Below are positions 62,586 to 64,000 of a stretch of DNA of 64,000 nt, one piece after another (the first letter of the stretch is position 1; each line of letters starts with the position of its first letter). The notes below the pieces were generated by a model, which worked only from the letters and a program-made list of their open reading frames with translations, searched no databases and was not told where the DNA came from. The position numbers and the translations under genes are program-made. This stretch comes from Rhyacichthys aspro (Eukaryota > Chordata > Actinopteri > Gobiiformes > Rhyacichthyidae), in assembly GCA_036850595.1 (NCBI GenBank), contig CM072155.1, forward strand, positions 9,054,256 to 9,118,255, in the 5' to 3' direction.

Positions 62586-63162
62586 TTCTGTAACAAATCA
62601 ACAATACACATAAATACAATACAAAGATTTACATTGAAATTGAGGCAGTATATAAACAAACAATCTATAATCGGAATACCCCAGAAAAGGTAGATCAAAA
62701 GGTCTTTTAAAATATTTGTCTATTACTAGTAATTACAAAGGTAATACACTGGTTGAGGTCACCTACGTTACGTCGCGTAAACAGTCACACTAAAATACAC
62801 ACACGACACATAGGTTACAGTTGAATAACTATTATCATATGAGTTCAAAGTTATGCCTGTATTGTAGCCATTAATTAAAATAACAATAAAAAACGACCTG
62901 CAAAGATTCGGGGGACACGTCGCCTTGTCGGACTGGTCCGATTGTAAAAAGTTCCGTGCTTCCGTGAGACATTGGTTCCGGGTTTGCAATGCCACCCAGT
63001 ACAGTGTCTAAAGTATAAATTCTCGAAAAATATTCACATAATGTCAAAAAATATGATTTATTATTTCATGCAGGACATATTTTTTTTAAAAATGTATTGG
63101 CATACTGTCAATTTCCAGAAACAAATGATTTTTTTATTTTATTTGAACTAACAACATTAGTC
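62586..63162 (-). other. antkmt 5' UTR/promoter and hirip3 3' UTR
   Basis: A probable noncoding antkmt exon lies at about 62900-62990 (CpG-containing, donor GCAG|GTCG). The hirip3 3' UTR is short: minus-strand AATAAA signals (TTTATT) occur at about 63057 and 63133-63138. The two same-strand genes are therefore packed within a few hundred bases. The frame at 62768-62995 begins at GTG and is not counted as a gene. Confidence 0.5.
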
Positions 63163-64000
63163 TTAGTCACTTGCATCATCACTTATAATTCCATGCAGGT
63201 TGGCCCAGTCTGTTCTTCTCTGGCTTTTGTGTGACTTTTGCTGATCGCTGTCAGAACCAGAATCTAGTGTACGCTGATATGTAGTGGAAGATGGTGGCTC
63301 TTTTTGTTCGTGCCAGGCCAAGGTGGCTCTGCGCTTTGGTCGACCTGGGGAAAAGAAACACCAGTTATTATAATAATCACATACAGTATGGACAAAACAA
63401 GCTCTAATATGACAAACCTTACCATGTGATGTTATTATGTTGCTTGTGTCAAGCTCAGCTAGTTCTCGAGCTTCCTCTCTTTGCATTTTGATTTTTTTGC
63501 ACTTTTCTATTGTAGGGGGACCTAGGGAAAATAATAAATCAATGTTATGCAAAGCTATTAAACCATGGTATTATCCATACCAAATCATGTTATTTTAAAG
63601 ATTTTAATTTATAGAGAAAACAAAATTATTGTTTTGTTGTATCTGCATTGATACTGACCCTCAACTCCAAGATCTTCGAGTTCTTTCTTCAATCTCTCCA
63701 CTTTGGAACGAATAGTATGGCAGCCCTCAAGCAGCTTCTTGTATTGCCGCTTAGCTCCACAGAGGGCAATGTAACGTTTGAGCCTCACAATTGATTTGTT
63801 TTCCTCCTGAAGATACAATACTGATCAGACTTTTTATAAATACAGACTTCACTTTGTGCCACAACAAACCCTGTCTGATAAGACTCAAGTGCTTAAGGTA
63901 TATTCTAATTTTGACTGTTTCACCTTTTCACTTTTTGTGGTCTTTTCTTTTTTCTCCACTCTTTTTTTAGTCACTTTATCCTTTTCTTTCTTTTCTCTGT
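63163..64000 (-). CDS. hirip3: HIRA-interacting protein 3, C-terminal part
   Basis: Four exons seen, from 5': 64000 (window edge)-63924, 63806-63659, 63521-63423, 63344-63163. The 5' part lies outside the window. HIRIP3 is a nuclear histone-binding protein that partners HIRA and has a CHZ-type H2A-H2B chaperone motif. Visible parts are a Lys/Glu-rich stretch (KKRVEKKEKTTKSEK), then IVRLKRYIALCGAKRQYKKL and SIRSKVERLKKELEDLG-like helices with GPPTIEKC, REEARELAELDTSNII, the GRPKRR basic patch, and the ending RTLDSGSDSD, DWANLHGIISDDASD and stop, which parallels the human end (RTLDSDEE, DWSHMRGIISSD). No break is seen. Confidence 0.92.

Noticed and set aside
62768..62995. 75-codon frame upstream of antkmt
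   Set aside because: Begins at GTG and runs through a probable splice donor; more likely a noncoding leader exon.

Overview
This window is vertebrate nuclear DNA, almost certainly from a ray-finned (teleost) fish. Every gene is split by short GT-AG introns, and joining the exons gives full-length or near full-length vertebrate proteins that follow the human ones closely. It is AT-rich with many microsatellites. All exon boundaries were read by eye from splice sites and reading frame; in every complete gene the coding length came out as a multiple of three.

Layout, left to right: aspdh (+, 894-2424); gys1, glycogen synthase (-, 3381-7508); pold1, catalytic subunit of DNA polymerase delta (+, 10408-16722); an H/K/N-type Ras GTPase with an unusual C-terminus (-, 17919-19086); slc17a7/VGLUT1 (-, 22270-30305, with a 5 kb first intron); slc6a16/NTT5-like transporter (-, 32191-36577); an 8 kb gene-poor stretch with two diverged LTR-like copies (39840-42845); an EPS8-like gene with no PTB domain (+, 44808-48499); nme4, mitochondrial-type nucleoside diphosphate kinase (-, 49105-50880); xpo6, exportin-6 (-, 52072-59577), carrying a MITE-like transposon in an intron; antkmt/FAM173A (-, 61419-62585); and the 3' half of hirip3 (-, 63163 to beyond 64000).

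The genes do not form a pathway; the layout reflects vertebrate synteny. From established knowledge, aspdh, gys1, pold1, slc17a7 and slc6a16 lie at human 19q13.33 and EPS8L1 at 19q13.42, while NME4, XPO6, ANTKMT and HIRIP3 lie on human 16p. The window therefore crosses a join between two ancestral linkage blocks at about 48.5-49 kb. Three convergent pairs (aspdh/gys1, pold1/ras, eps8-like/nme4) have poly(A) signals within about 100 bp of each other. gys1 and pold1 are divergent and share a roughly 1 kb promoter region with E2F-like and CCAAT motifs next to pold1.

I found no CRISPR array, operon, prokaryotic system or wholly new gene family. The most interesting points are lineage variations: a Ras with a CTIL prenylation box and Ser at position 118, a 12-bp coding minisatellite replacing the regulatory tail of glycogen synthase, a GC-AG intron cutting its catalytic motif, an EPS8 relative without PTB, a VGLUT1 without the polyproline tail, and several palindromic or transposon-like elements.
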